Origin: Paramecium octaurelia
Taxonomy: Eukaryota; Ciliophora; Oligohymenophorea; Peniculida; Parameciidae
Reading direction: 5' to 3'
DNA: 64,000 bases
NCBI GenBank assembly: GCA_905182995.1
Contig: CAJJDP010000055.1
Location: 62,001-126,000, forward strand
The notes below the pieces were generated by a model. It worked only from the letters and a program-made list of their open reading frames with translations, was not told where the DNA came from and made no database searches. A program made the translations under genes and the position numbers. Of this stretch, positions 1-11,180 are shown one piece after another (the stretch's first letter is position 1; every line of letters starts with the position of its first letter).

Positions 1-802
1 GCTCTTCATTTAATGAAAATTAAGACATCAGACCTATAACCACTATGGCGATAGCACTTAAAAAGCGATTTGATCCATTTTTAGAATGAAAAATCTCTGT
101 TCTTACAAATCCAGGATGTAATGATACGGCCTTAATTCTTCTATTTTCCTTATCAAATTTCTATTATAAGGCTTAAGTGAACAAAATGTTGGCGAACTTT
201 GAGGTGGCATAAGTACTCATTCCCATACTTATTTCTCCTTTGATTGCTTTCTGAAAGTCAGGAGCCGACCTCAAGAATTCATGAGCCCCACTTGCCACAT
301 TAATTATTCTAGACTTGTCACTCATAACATCCAAAAGAAGATTTGTCAAAAGAAAATGGCCCAAGTGATTTGTGGCAAATGTGAGCTCATGGTTCAAATT
401 GTTTTTTTATTAGTTAATAATAAATATACCAGCATTATTGATTAGGTAATCACATTTATTAAATCTTTATTTAAATTCTTTAACGAATTATCTTACCGAA
501 TCATAATTTGGTAAATCCAAATTTATATAATGTAAATTATAATTCTTACTTGTCTTTGCTATTTCATCAATAATTATTAGGGTTTTTTCCTTGCTTCTGC
601 ATGCAAATATCACTGTTGCACCTCTTTAAGCCAACTTCCTGGCTGTCTCTTTGCCAACACCAGCAGAAGACCCTGTCACAATAGCGATTTTGCCTGTCAG
701 ATCCACATTATAACTTCTCTTCGGTCCTGCCTTATTCATTGAATAAATAAATCCACCCAAAACAATGGCTATTAAGATTATCACTATAATCAAAAATATC
801 AT
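1..802 (-). CDS. Membrane-anchored short-chain dehydrogenase/reductase (retinol-dehydrogenase-like), 3' end off the window
   Basis: NAD(P)-dependent oxidoreductase of the classical SDR family, closest in style to retinol dehydrogenase/WW-oxidoreductase-like enzymes. The ATG at 802 opens a hydrophobic N-terminal anchor (MIFLIIVIILIAIVLGGF), which suggests an ER-membrane enzyme facing the cytosol. The cofactor motif TGSSAGVG follows at about residue 40, then NNAG, and the catalytic YATSK with Tyr and Lys three residues apart, followed by HPGFVRTE. All SDR landmarks are therefore present and in order, and the frame stays open to base 1, so the C-terminus lies outside the window. TAA codons are read as Gln in conserved places. 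No intron is needed. The substrate cannot be told from sequence. Confidence 0.9.
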
Positions 803-1156
803 AATTAAATTATTTAATCATATATTGAATTCAAGAAACCTTTATAGTTGAAACAACGCATTAAAGTATGTACTATTTAGTATCTAATTGATTTGTGTAC
901 TTGATGCGTATTTAATCTTTGACAATTATAAAGAATAGCATTATTTGAGAAAATAGACTAAATTCTTATTTCCTAAAAATAGAGGTATCCGAATTTGTAA
1001 TTAAAATTCTATATCCATCTTATGATCCTAAGTCCATTCAATTTTTTGAGATTTCTTAGTGGTTGGAAAGAAAGCAATGATTTTTTGTTTAATAATATTA
1101 TTGAAAATTATGATATTATATATAAGAAGTGGAAAATAATTAAAATAATACAGTCG
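803..1156. other. Intergenic, AT-rich
   Basis: About 350 bp upstream of the SDR gene and downstream of the small gene that ends at 1157. I see no convincing reading frame, RNA gene or repeat. It presumably holds the SDR promoter. Confidence 0.6.
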
Positions 1157-1459
1157 TCATCCTTTCCTAATGTTATTGCATTTAAGTAGGATTTCTTCCC
1201 AAGCGTCACTGGACTTCTTCGGTCTTCTTCTGAAATTGCTTTCTATCATTCTTTTTAGCTCTTTAGATTTATTGCTTGAGGGAGTCTGAGAACTATAATC
1301 TGGATATTCTATCTAGATCTTGTAGAGAGATGGTTTAGGTTGTTTGGTCTATACTTGATTCTTGGTTTGATTTTCTTTGTCGTCGTCTTCTAATTACCAT
1401 CGAGAGACTGTGAGTTCTTTTTCTTGGAAGAATTCGCTTTCCGTTGATTAATTAATCAT
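1157..1459 (-). CDS. Small hydrophilic protein, 100 aa, unknown
   Basis: Single-exon ORF of exactly 101 codons from the ATG at 1459 to TGA at 1157. It begins MINQSTESEFFQEKELTVSRW and ends in a basic segment (ELKRMIESNFRRRPKK, then a short acidic/leucine helix). The composition is Gln/Lys/Asp-rich, with TAA/TAG used as Gln. It has no signal peptide or membrane segment and I recognise no domain. The next gene upstream on the same strand stops at 1485, only 26 bp before this ATG. It could instead be the last exon of that gene, but no short GT...AG intron joins the two frames. Confidence 0.5.
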
Positions 1460-1484
1460 TATTTAATTTATAGAGAATCGATAA

Positions 1485-2434
1485 TCAAAATTAGTTATAT
1501 AATTGTGTTCTTTCATACTTATAAAAGTTGTGGGAGTCCTTCAAATCCTCCTTTTCCATTCTCTCTTTGGATTCACATATCTTATACTTTTACCTTGAGA
1601 AATTGTGATTTTTCTTGAACTCCTTGAACTTGGATAAATCAAAATTGCATCTATTCAAATTGCAGTAATATTTCAATTGCTTGCTAACCAAATACATTTA
1701 TGAATATATTTCCTAGATCTAATTAACATCATGGGTGCTGGTTAATTTGGACAATAAGTCAACAGTTTGATTCTGATACGAAATGAGGTCTTTGAGGATT
1801 AGATCAAAACAATAACGAAGTTTCTAATTTCTCTATCCTTCAATGATCCTTAATCCCAAGCATTAGATATTTTAGATGACGAAACAATCTATTATGGGGA
1901 TTTCACAAAGCTGTTGCATGCACACTCTCTTCAAATAGATGTAATAGACTTGCAGAATCTGCTGGTAAGTTAGAGGATCCCTCAATTCTTGAAATTGGAC
2001 TTTCTTGTCTGTTACACTCTTTCTGCATTCCGGTTCCTCCTTGAAATAATTTTACTCCAATGTCTATTTGGGTGTGCTATTCCAACTGGGTGCCACATTC
2101 ATACTTCTGGAAATTGTCAAGTTTAATTCAGTAGGTAATCTCTCTAAAGCAAAACTAGTATCGAGAGTTTTTGTTATCATGCTTATGTTGCAATCAGCAA
2201 ATATTTCCTTTGGAAGTGAACATTATTGAATCATCCAATGGAAGACACTTAAGAGTCGAATTATTTATTCAGGTTGCAATGTAGAATCAAATGGTTTTGA
2301 TAGTTCTTGGAATACTTTCTGCAAACCTATCGAAATGCTATAGAAACTATACCGATACTGAGGATCTACTCCCCAGAACTCCCTATCTCCTCATTTTTCT
2401 GATTCATTATACGAATTAGAGTGGTTTTAATCAT
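1485..2434 (-). CDS. Unknown protein, about 308 aa, one short intron
   Basis: A long minus-strand frame with no TGA from about 2389 to 1485. A 23-nt intron at 2390-2412 joins it to a 22-nt first exon starting at ATG 2434, giving 927 nt = 309 codons. The middle is mixed hydrophobic and polar (for example LLSVFHWMIQQC and LTYQQILQVYYIYLKR), and a C-terminal part carries several cysteines (YYCNLNRCNFDL, then KICESKE). The Cys/His spacing is faintly reminiscent of an SP-RING finger but lacks enough ligands to call. A plus-strand ORF lies in exact antisense register here (1731-2219). I prefer this strand because its frame is longer and links cleanly by an intron. Confidence 0.6.
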
Positions 2435-2454
2435 TTTTTAATAAATAATAAATT

Positions 2455-3178
2455 TCAGGAAATGAATCTCCCGGTAATGGGATCTCTACTGCCTAACCTA
2501 TACTAAGGAATCTCAGAAGTATTGAACGATTGATGCTTCTTCTCCGAAGTCGGGTTCCAATAGTCAAAAGCAGAAGCCTTTTTTAATCGCTCTTAATTTG
2601 CCTATCGATCATAGCATCTTAAGCACATACTTCATGATTCGTAATGATATCATATTTCTCTGGTTTTGGATGATAAACCAATTGTCTTTGCGGTGGTTTG
2701 GGCTCTTGAGCAATCAATTAAGCAGTTTTATAATTGGGATGGTCATCCCCCATTACTATTTAAGTAGCCATCAATGTGAGTTTATCCCTAATAGGTTTGG
2801 CTCTTGGAGGATTCTGATAGTCCTTGTAGTTCTTGTATTCCGAATTGAAGTGAGTATCCTTTTTGTAAGGCACATTAATATGATCGATGTGAATGGTAGG
2901 TGGATGCATATTCGCACACTAAGATTGGATTAGCATATCTGTACATTGTCCCTCTTCACTATTTCTTTGTTTGGTTTGTAATCCACTTCGTAAACGGTTT
3001 CATTCGATTATTGCCAGGGTTTCCATCCGATGTTATAGTGATGTTCTCTCTATTCCATGCCTATTGGTGGAGCATACTTGCCCACTCCGACATCCAGATT
3101 CTCAGAAATCCCCTTGAATACTCCTTTGTACCCTTCAGTCTAAGGGCCTGGATCACGGTGAATTTTTCGAACACTCAT
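2455..3178 (-). CDS. Unknown 222-aa protein, ciliary-type composition, two introns
   Basis: The ATG at 3178 starts MSVRKIHRDPGP. Introns of 26 nt (2919-2944) and 29 nt (2602-2630) leave 669 nt = 223 codons ending at TGA 2455. The protein is soluble and Tyr/Pro/Lys-rich with many short motifs (KYAPPIGME, NIGWKPWQQ, YKNYKDYQNPPRAKP) and ends RLGSRDPITGRFIS. Proteins of this kind in ciliates are often axonemal or cortical microtubule-associated, but that is only inference from composition. I recognise no named domain. Confidence 0.7.
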
Positions 3179-3346
3179 ATATTATTATATTTATCATAAA
3201 ATTTGATTAAATTTTCTAATTCTCAATTGAATGGATGTTGTGACCAACTTCATTAAGAATAAGCAGTTATTTTGGTAGTACAATCAATATAAATCAACAT
3301 TAATTATTAACTTCATAATTGATTCTAAAAATAAACATTTAAAACA

Positions 3347-3762
3347 TCAATTTGTTATAAAATTAGTCTACTGCTGTTAACCTAATTCCATTCTTACCCT
3401 GTACATTATTGAATCAATGATATCTTCATTGTTTTCCTCTTCTTTTGAGAAGTACTTAATCTTCTCCCTATGTTGAAGATCCTTTAGATTTTCTAATTGT
3501 TTCTTCTCGTTCAACTTTTAAAGTTACTTTTCCTGTTTTTGTTTTTCATAAAGTAAATCACGAAAACTCTTAATATTATCCCATTACATACAATAATTGA
3601 ATAGCTTTAAAATGGAGAGAAGGCTTGAACAACTTTCGGATTCATCTTTAACGGGACTCTTCGAAATTGTGATCCTCTTATTTGCCCCTTAGGCAAGGAT
3701 ATAATATCCTTGACATTTGGTTCAATTATCATTCTAGCATGGATCCTTTTGGTAGAACTCAT
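3347..3762 (-). CDS. Small basic/coiled-coil protein, 130 aa, one intron
   Basis: From ATG 3762 (MSSTKRIHARMIIEPNVK) with a 23-nt intron at 3569-3591, giving 131 codons to TGA 3347. The N-terminal half is basic and contains a short motif RGSQFRRVPLKMNPK. The C-terminal half is a charged coiled coil (YEKQKQEKQLQKLNEKKQL) followed by an acidic patch. The function is unknown. The start lies 92 bp downstream of the stop of the NHL-protein gene on the same strand. A second in-frame ATG at 3732 is an alternative start. Confidence 0.65.
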
Positions 3763-3853
3763 ATTTGGGCTTGTAACTATGTGCAACGAAGGAAGAGAAG
3801 GTTATGATTTTTAGTGCATTCTGAAAAATAGATATAAAAATTAATTAAATAAA

Positions 3854-4842
3854 TCACTTAACCTTATAAGAGTCCTTGTCTTTTTTCTTCTTCTCTTCGT
3901 CCTTGTCTTCTAAAGGAATGACGCATTTTATTAAACGGTTGGATCTGTTAGAATTGTCTGTCAAATATAAATGTGTTGGTTTGATGAGAGAAAAACACAT
4001 TCCAGTAATTTCTGGACTTCCTGGAATTAAAATATTCTCTAAAAGTTATCCTTGAGGATTTAACACAGATATCAAACCCATCTCATTTTCATTACCTACT
4101 GAGAATTCGAAACGAGCAACATAAAGAAAGTCTGATTGGGAGATTACAAGTGCAGTTGGTCCAAATCTGCCTGAGAATTGATGATAAACACTTAACGATA
4201 GCAATTATCATATACCTAAAAGCATAAATTCCAGCATTTGTGAGTACAAACCTTATGATACGATTCTCACAAGTCTCGCTTACAAATAGACTCTTCTCAT
4301 CATGACTTAAAGCTAATCCACTTGGATGAGCTAGACATCTATATGCTAGAGCAGTTGGTTTAATTTCCTAACCATCCAAATCAACCATAAATACAGATCC
4401 AATTGGATTTTCAACGTTTGTTTCCCCAAAAGGGCCTGAATCTGTAAAAAAGAGGGCATCTAATATTACTTTCAGAATTTAGATTACTTAAGTTGTTATA
4501 TGAGATGGCAATTTAATTAGGACCCAGGAAAGGCATCCCTTCATACTCAGTAACAAAATCCTTTGCTCCTTCCTAATTTTGATTGTTTGATTATTATTAG
4601 AGCTAATTTAATTGCCGATATGTAATCGACTAATGTGCCATATCAGCTATGTAGATCAAAATATGATCTCTTTCAATTGCTATTGATGATGGCTGTCCTC
4701 CCATTCTAGTATCAATGGTGAGTTCATTGTTCATTACTAAAATGTCTCCATTCTCAGATACCATATAGATGTCTCCATTAACTTCATGTGGTGAAGAGAG
4801 GGGATTTGAAAAGGAACAAATTTTTTCTACAGTTACTTACAT
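3854..4842 (-). CDS. Strictosidine-synthase-like / APMAP-type NHL beta-propeller protein, about 311 aa
   Basis: Six-bladed propeller family that includes strictosidine synthase, paraoxonase-like and adipocyte plasma-membrane-associated proteins. ATG 4842, introns of 28 nt (4460-4487) and 25 nt (4191-4215), 936 nt = 312 codons. Recognisable blocks are GDIYMVSENGDILVMNNE near the N-terminus, then FFTDSGPFGE, then HPSGLALSHDEKSLFVSE, which matches the family pattern of FTD followed by PNGvalS.D..lyv.E. Near the end come YLTDN and a Lys/Asp-rich tail (EDKDEEKKKKDKDSYKVK). I stop at TGA 3854. Splicing a 42-nt GT...AG at 3821-3862 would extend it into the downstream gene and is unlikely. There is no membrane anchor in this ORF, although the next gene upstream encodes one. 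Confidence 0.8.
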
Positions 4843-4889
4843 GTTGCTAAATTAATAATTAATTATATATATGATAAATTAGGTTAAAT

Positions 4890-5246
4890 TCAATTAATAA
4901 TCTCATTTAAATTATTTTATGGGTATTAAACACTTGTTATTTGATGTAAGGTGTTTGGTCTATCATGGCATAATTATTTCGACCTGTTCTCCAATAAATT
5001 CAAGTCCTCTGGGTTCAGTTACTACTCTACTTCTGATTTATAATCAACCACTTGCCAATCAAAGTCAGGTTCCCCTCTAAAAACTTCTACTATCAAATAA
5101 ACCAAATAGAGGAGAAATAACAATATGAGCAACACTATTACAGCAGTCATAGATGACATTTCCTCCTATTTTTATGTGTAGTTATAAAACCAATATGACA
5201 ATCCACCCAAACCACCGAGAGTAATTATTAATTTAGATGTAAACAT
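4890..5246 (-). CDS. Small two-helix membrane protein, 118 aa
   Basis: A single-exon ORF of 119 codons from ATG 5246. It has a short N-terminal hydrophobic segment (LIITLGGLGGLSYWFY) and a strong membrane helix (VIVLLILLFLLYLVYLIV), followed by a hydrophilic, Gln/Asn-rich tail. It sits 47 bp upstream of the APMAP-like gene on the same strand. APMAP proteins usually carry an N-terminal anchor, so this could be a missed first exon of that gene. I found no 20-35-nt intron joining the two frames, so I keep it separate. Confidence 0.45.
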
Positions 5247-6223
5247 TATGATATTGAAAAGATTGATCTTTAAAATATAAAAGTATGATTACAAAGGTCT
5301 TTGATCTATAGATCTCCAATTGTTAAACCTTATACTATATTCCACATTACTAGCATGTGAAATTCTCTTGACTAAATAAACCTGGAGTGTTAATTATTTT
5401 CTATTTAAAGCAAGAGGCATGATAGTTAATCTATGAGGGTAATAAGAAAATAATACATCACACAAACATGGTTAGATAAGGTTCAAGTTATCTACATTTT
5501 CACAAAAATAACATGAAATTATCATATTATCATCTCTGATTCTTGTTTGTTGATTTATGGAGGTTTTTCTTAGAGTCCTTGTGAAGTTTTATTTGGTGGG
5601 AGTTAAATTGTTTATTGAATTACTCAAGCAATTGGAAATCATGATTTATTGATTGTTTTCAGATTCTAGATTTCTAGATGAATCATTCTTAAATTGTTGT
5701 ATTTAATTTGAGAAATTACTTTTTGGTGTGAAGATTTTGATTTGAGAGTCGGATCTCATGTTGGAAATCATTTTTTTTATTATTGCCTTTGATGTCTTAA
5801 AATTGCCATTTTTCACTTAAAAATTGTAAAAATTATTTTAAATAATATATACGTTGAAAATAAATCGAATAAAATATTATTGATATGTAATTGTGAGAAT
5901 TCTGAGAGTTTTTGATTAGTTTAATTGTTTTTGCATAGAATCAAGTGGAACTACAACTAAAATGGATGAATGGATTTGTGGGATGAAGGAAATCGAATTT
6001 TGACCACACCTTAATTAGATAGAATTTTGGAGGTTGTGGGGAAGACCTGTTAATGCTTTTGGATATTCTTTTTGGATTAAACTAACAATTACATAATGAG
6101 ACAATATAAATAAACAATTAGAAAAATAATTTTTCCATATGTTCTAGAATATTCAATATATATATATTTAAGAAAAGTTAAAATCAAAATTAATAATATT
6201 TATTTTTTCACACGTCACAAATT
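5247..6223. other. Long intergenic stretch upstream of BiP
   Basis: Almost 1 kb, long by the standard of this genome. It lies between divergent genes and should carry the BiP promoter. I see no ORF with credible composition, no tRNA-like fold and no repeat array. The last 120 bp before the BiP ATG are particularly AT-rich with TATA-like runs, which is not diagnostic here. Confidence 0.55.
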
Positions 6224-8104
6224 ATGAAACCAATTATCCTCATCGTACTTCTACTCGGAGCATGGGCACAGGAAAAGACAAACAAAGTTGAATGCCCTGT
6301 CATTGGTATTGATTTAGGAACAACATATTCATGTGTTGGAATTTATAAAAATGGAAATGTCGAAATCATTCCAAACGAATAAGGAAACAGAATTACACCC
6401 TCAGTCGTAGCATTTACAGATGAAGAACGTCTCATTGGAGAAGCTGCTAAAAACTAAGCAGCAATCAACCCTACCAGAACACTCTACGATGTCAAAAGAT
6501 TGATTGGAAGAAAGTAAGAATCTTAATCTAATAGTATTATAGATTCACAGATTCCACAGTCCAATATGATAAAAAGTTTATGCCATATGAAATCGTCGAT
6601 AAGGACACCAAACCATACATTAAGGTCACCAATATCAAGGGTCATCAATCCAAGATCTTTGCCCCTGAAGAAATTTCAGCTATGGTTTTGACCAAAATGA
6701 AGGAAATCTCAGAAACCTATTTGGGAAAGAAAGTTATTAATGCAGTTGTCACAGTGCCAGCCTATTTCAATGATGCTTAAAGACAAGCTACCAAAGATGC
6801 AGGAACCATCTCAGGTTTGAATGTAGTGAGAATTCTCAATGAACCAACAGCAGCAGCTATAGCCTATGGTCTTGATAAGAAGGATGGAGAAAAGAACATC
6901 TTGGTCTTTGATTTAGGAGGTGGTACTTTCGATGTTTCCATCTTGACTATTGATAATGGTGTCTTTGAAGTCGTTGCCACTTCAGGAGATACTCATTTGG
7001 GAGGTGAAGATTTCGATCAAAGAGTCATTGATCATTTCATCAAGGTCATTAAGAAGAAGCACAACAAAGACATCAGCGCTGATAAGAGAGCCATCCAAAA
7101 ATTAAAGAGAGAAATCGAAAAATCAAAGAGAGCACTCTCAGCAACCCATGAAACCAAGATCGAAATTGAAGATTTAGTCGATGGTTTGGACTTCAATGAA
7201 GTACTCACCAGAGCTAAGTTCGAAGAATTGAACAATGATCTCTTCAAGAAGACTACTGGACCCATGTAAACTGCTTTGGAAGACTCTAAATTCAAAAAGA
7301 CTGAAATTCACGAAATCGTTTTGGTTGGAGGATCAAGCAGAATTCCAAAGATTAGATAAATTGTTAAGGATTTCTTCAATGGAAAGGAAGCTAACACTGG
7401 TATCAATCCAGATGAAGCTGTTTGCTATGGTGCTGCCATCTAAGGAGGTATCATCTGTGGTGAAGAATCTAATGAAACCAAAGGTTTGATCGTTATCGAT
7501 GCTACTCCTTTGAGTTTGGGTATTGAAACTGTTGGTGGAGTCATGACTAAGATCATTCCAAAGGGATCATACATTCCAACCAAGAAATCTCAAACCTTCA
7601 CTACCTATCAAGATCAACAATAAACTGTCACCATCTCAGTTTTTGAAGGAGAAAGACCACTTGTTAAAGACAATCACAAGTTAGGAACATTCGATTTGAC
7701 AGGTATCCCACCAGCTCCAAGAGGAACTCCTTAAATTGAAGTTACTTTCGAAATTGATGCCAATGGTATCCTCCAAGTTGGTGCCCAAGATAAGGGAACT
7801 GGAAACAAGAATCAAATTGTTATCACCAACGATTCAGGAAGATTATCAAAGGAAGAAATCGACAAGATGTTGAGAGAGGCTGAAGAGTTTGCTGATTAAG
7901 ATAAGGCTGCTAAGGAAAGAATTGACGCCAAGAACTCTTTGGAAAGTTACATCTACTCAATGAAGAACCAAATTGAAGTAATATCTTATATTTATCAATT
8001 TAGGATCCAGAGAAGTTGGCTAACAAATTGTCTGATGATGACAAGGATACTATTAAGGATGCTTTGAAGGACAGCTAAGATTGGTTAGATAAAAATCAAA
8101 ATGC
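6224..8104 (+). CDS. ER-lumenal Hsp70 (BiP), copy 1, cut at an assembly gap
   Basis: ATP-dependent chaperone of the ER lumen. ATG 6224 opens a signal peptide ([16 protein letters not shown]), followed directly by the Hsp70 ATPase start [14 protein letters not shown]. Introns lie at 6514-6542 (29 nt) and 7978-8003 (26 nt). Further signatures are [23 protein letters not shown] and [10 protein letters not shown], so both phosphate-binding loops and the start of the substrate-binding domain are present. The frame runs into the C-terminal lid ([12 protein letters not shown]) and stops at the single N at 8105, so about 45 C-terminal residues, including the ER-retention tail, are missing. The tail is visible only in copy 3. 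Confidence 0.93.
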
Positions 8105-8105
8105 N
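8105..8105. other. Assembly gap (single N) inside BiP locus
   Basis: An unknown base where the C-terminal lid of BiP copy 1 is joined directly to an internal codon of copy 2. Sequence left and right overlaps homologously, as expected for an unresolved repeat join. Confidence 0.95.
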
Positions 8106-9617
8106 ATTTCAGCTATGGTTTTGACCAAAATGAAGGAAATCTCAGAAACCTATTTGGGAAAGAAAGTTATTAATGCAGTTGTCACAGTGCCAGCCTATTT
8201 CAATGATGCTTAAAGACAAGCTACCAAAGATGCAGGAACCATCTCAGGTTTGAATGTAGTGAGAATTCTCAATGAACCAACAGCAGCAGCTATAGCCTAT
8301 GGTCTTGATAAGAAGGATGGAGAAAAGAACATCTTGGTCTTTGATTTAGGAGGTGGTACTTTTGATGTTTCCATCTTGACTATTGATAATGGTGTCTTTG
8401 AAGTCGTTGCCACTTCAGGAGATACTCATTTGGGAGGTGAAGATTTCGATCAAAGAGTCATTGATCATTTCATCAAGGTCATTAAGAAGAAGCACAACAA
8501 AGACATCAGCGCTGATAAGAGAGCCATCCAAAAATTAAAGAGAGAAATCGAAAAATCAAAGAGAGCACTCTCAGCAACCCATGAAACCAAGATCGAAATT
8601 GAAGATTTAGTCGATGGTTTGGACTTCAATGAAGTACTCACCAGAGCTAAGTTCGAAGAATTGAACAATGATCTCTTCAAGAAGACTACTGGACCCATGT
8701 AAACTGCTTTGGAAGACTCTAAATTCAAAAAGACTGAAATTCACGAAATCGTTTTGGTTGGAGGATCAAGCAGAATTCCAAAGATTAGATAAATTGTTAA
8801 GGATTTCTTCAATGGAAAGGAAGCTAACACTGGTATCAATCCAGATGAAGCTGTTTGCTATGGTGCTGCCATCTAAGGAGGTATCATCTGTGGTGAAGAA
8901 TCTAATGAAACCAAAGGTTTGATCGTTATCGATGCTACTCCTTTGAGTTTGGGTATTGAAACTGTTGGTGGAGTCATGACTAAGATCATTCCAAAGGGAT
9001 CATACATTCCAACCAAGAAATCTCAAACCTTCACTACCTATCAAGATCAACAATAAACTGTCACCATCTCAGTTTTTGAAGGAGAAAGACCACTTGTTAA
9101 AGACAATCACAAGTTAGGAACATTCGATTTGACAGGTATCCCACCAGCTCCAAGAGGAACTCCTTAAATTGAAGTTACTTTCGAAATTGATGCCAATGGT
9201 ATCCTCCAAGTTGGTGCCCAAGATAAGGGAACTGGAAACAAGAATCAAATTGTTATCACCAACGATTCAGGAAGATTATCAAAGGAAGAAATCGACAAGA
9301 TGTTGAGAGAGGCTGAAGAGTTTGCTGATTAAGATAAGGCTGCTAAGGAAAGAATTGACGCCAAGAACTCTTTGGAAAGTTACATCTACTCAATGAAGAA
9401 CCAAATTGAAGTAATATCTTATATTTATCAATTTAGGATCCAGAGAAGTTGGCTAACAAATTGTCTGATGATGACAAGGATACTATTAAGGATGCTTTGA
9501 AGGACAGCTAAGATTGGTTAGATAAAAATCAAAATGCAGAGAAGGAAGACTATGAAGAGGAACTCAAAGAATTAGAAAAGTATATCAATTTAATATATTC
9601 TTTAGAATCTGCAATCC
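8106..9617 (+). CDS. BiP/Hsp70 partial copy 2 (internal fragment between two gaps)
   Basis: Begins in the middle of the ATPase domain (at [18 protein letters not shown]) and matches copy 1 from 6673 onward essentially base for base, with a single difference seen (TTT for TTC in the GGGTFDV motif). It has no start codon. Introns are at 9411-9436 and 9580-9605, both 26 nt. It reaches seven codons short of the tail region and ends at the N at 9618. It is either part of a real paralogue whose 5' end is unassembled, or a duplicate contig of the same gene placed in tandem by scaffolding. Confidence 0.85.
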
Positions 9618-9618
9618 N
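9618..9618. other. Assembly gap (single N) inside BiP locus
   Basis: Second single-N join. The end of copy 2 (C-terminal lid) abuts an internal ATPase-domain codon of copy 3. Confidence 0.95.
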
Positions 9619-11052
9619 TGAGAATTCTCAATGAACCAACAGCAGCAGCTATAGCCTATGGTCTTGATAAGAAGGATGGAGAAAAGAACATCTTGGTCTT
9701 TGATTTAGGAGGTGGTACTTTCGATGTTTCCATCTTGACTATTGATAATGGTGTCTTTGAAGTCGTTGCCACTTCAGGAGATACTCATTTGGGAGGTGAA
9801 GATTTCGATCAAAGAGTCATTGATCATTTCATCAAGGTCATTAAGAAGAAGCACAACAAAGACATCAGCGCTGATAAGAGAGCCATCCAAAAATTAAAGA
9901 GAGAAATCGAAAAATCAAAGAGAGCACTCTCAGCAACCCATGAAACCAAGATCGAAATTGAAGATTTAGTCGATGGTTTGGACTTCAATGAAGTACTCAC
10001 CAGAGCTAAGTTCGAAGAATTGAACAATGATCTCTTCAAGAAGACTACTGGACCCATGTAAACTGCTTTGGAAGACTCTAAATTCAAAAAGACTGAAATT
10101 CACGAAATCGTTTTGGTTGGAGGATCAAGCAGAATTCCAAAGATTAGATAAATTGTTAAGGATTTCTTCAATGGAAAGGAAGCTAACACTGGTATCAATC
10201 CAGATGAAGCTGTTTGCTATGGTGCTGCCATCTAAGGAGGTATCATCTGTGGTGAAGAATCTAATGAAACCAAAGGTTTGATCGTTATCGATGCTACTCC
10301 TTTGAGTTTGGGTATTGAAACTGTTGGTGGAGTCATGACTAAGATCATTCCAAAGGGATCATACATTCCAACCAAGAAATCTCAAACCTTCACTACCTAT
10401 CAAGATCAACAATAAACTGTCACCATCTCAGTTTTTGAAGGAGAAAGACCACTTGTTAAAGACAATCACAAGTTAGGAACATTCGATTTGACAGGTATCC
10501 CACCAGCTCCAAGAGGAACTCCTTAAATTGAAGTTACTTTCGAAATTGATGCCAATGGTATCCTCCAAGTTGGTGCCCAAGATAAGGGAACTGGAAACAA
10601 GAATCAAATTGTTATCACCAACGATTCAGGAAGATTATCAAAGGAAGAAATCGACAAGATGTTGAGAGAGGCTGAAGAATTTGCTGATTAAGATAAGGCT
10701 GCTAAGGAAAGAATTGACGCCAAGAACTCTTTGGAAAGTTACATCTACTCAATGAAGAACCAAATTGAAGTAATAACTTATATTTATCAATTTAGGATCC
10801 AGAGAAGTTGGCTAACAAATTGTCTGATGATGACAAGGATACTATTAAGGATGCTTTGAAGGACAGCTAAGATTGGTTAGATAAAAATCAAAATGCAGAG
10901 AAGGAAGACTATGAAGAGGAACTCAAAGAATTAGAAAAGTATATCAATTTAATATATTCTTTAGAATCTGCAATCCAATCATTAGTAGAGTTTACTAATA
11001 ATCTGGAAAATAATAATAAGCATCAGATGACGACTACGATTCCGATTTATGA
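9619..11052 (+). CDS. BiP/Hsp70 partial copy 3 with the genuine C-terminus
   Basis: Starts mid-gene at [15 protein letters not shown] and continues to the real stop (TGA ending 11052). Introns are at 10770-10795 and 10939-10964. The last exon reads [23 protein letters not shown]. The DSDL end is an acidic, KDEL/HDEL-like tetrapeptide in the position of the ER-retention signal, consistent with the signal peptide seen in copy 1. It differs from copies 1 and 2 by a few silent or intronic substitutions, for example in the 10770 intron and one Glu codon, so it is probably not simply the same read set. Together copies 1 and 3 define the complete protein. Confidence 0.88.
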
Positions 11053-11180
11053 TTTATGTATATTTCTGTGTGTTTTGAATTAATTATTCAATTAAACTTT
11101 AGAGTCCTTACATTTTTTATAGCTTTAATTCATTTTGTGATATTAATTGATATTAATATTATTTAATATTAATAAAAAAC

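Noticed and set aside
3821-3862. A 42-nt intron extending the NHL-protein gene into the next gene
   Set aside because: Longer than the introns seen here, starts GTTAAG, and would force a same-strand overlap; reading straight to TGA 3854 gives a clean gene end.
7032-7295. Minus-strand ORFs inside each BiP copy (also at 8465-8728 and 9824-10087)
   Set aside because: Antisense shadows of a highly conserved Hsp70 coding region, repeated simply because the gene is repeated.
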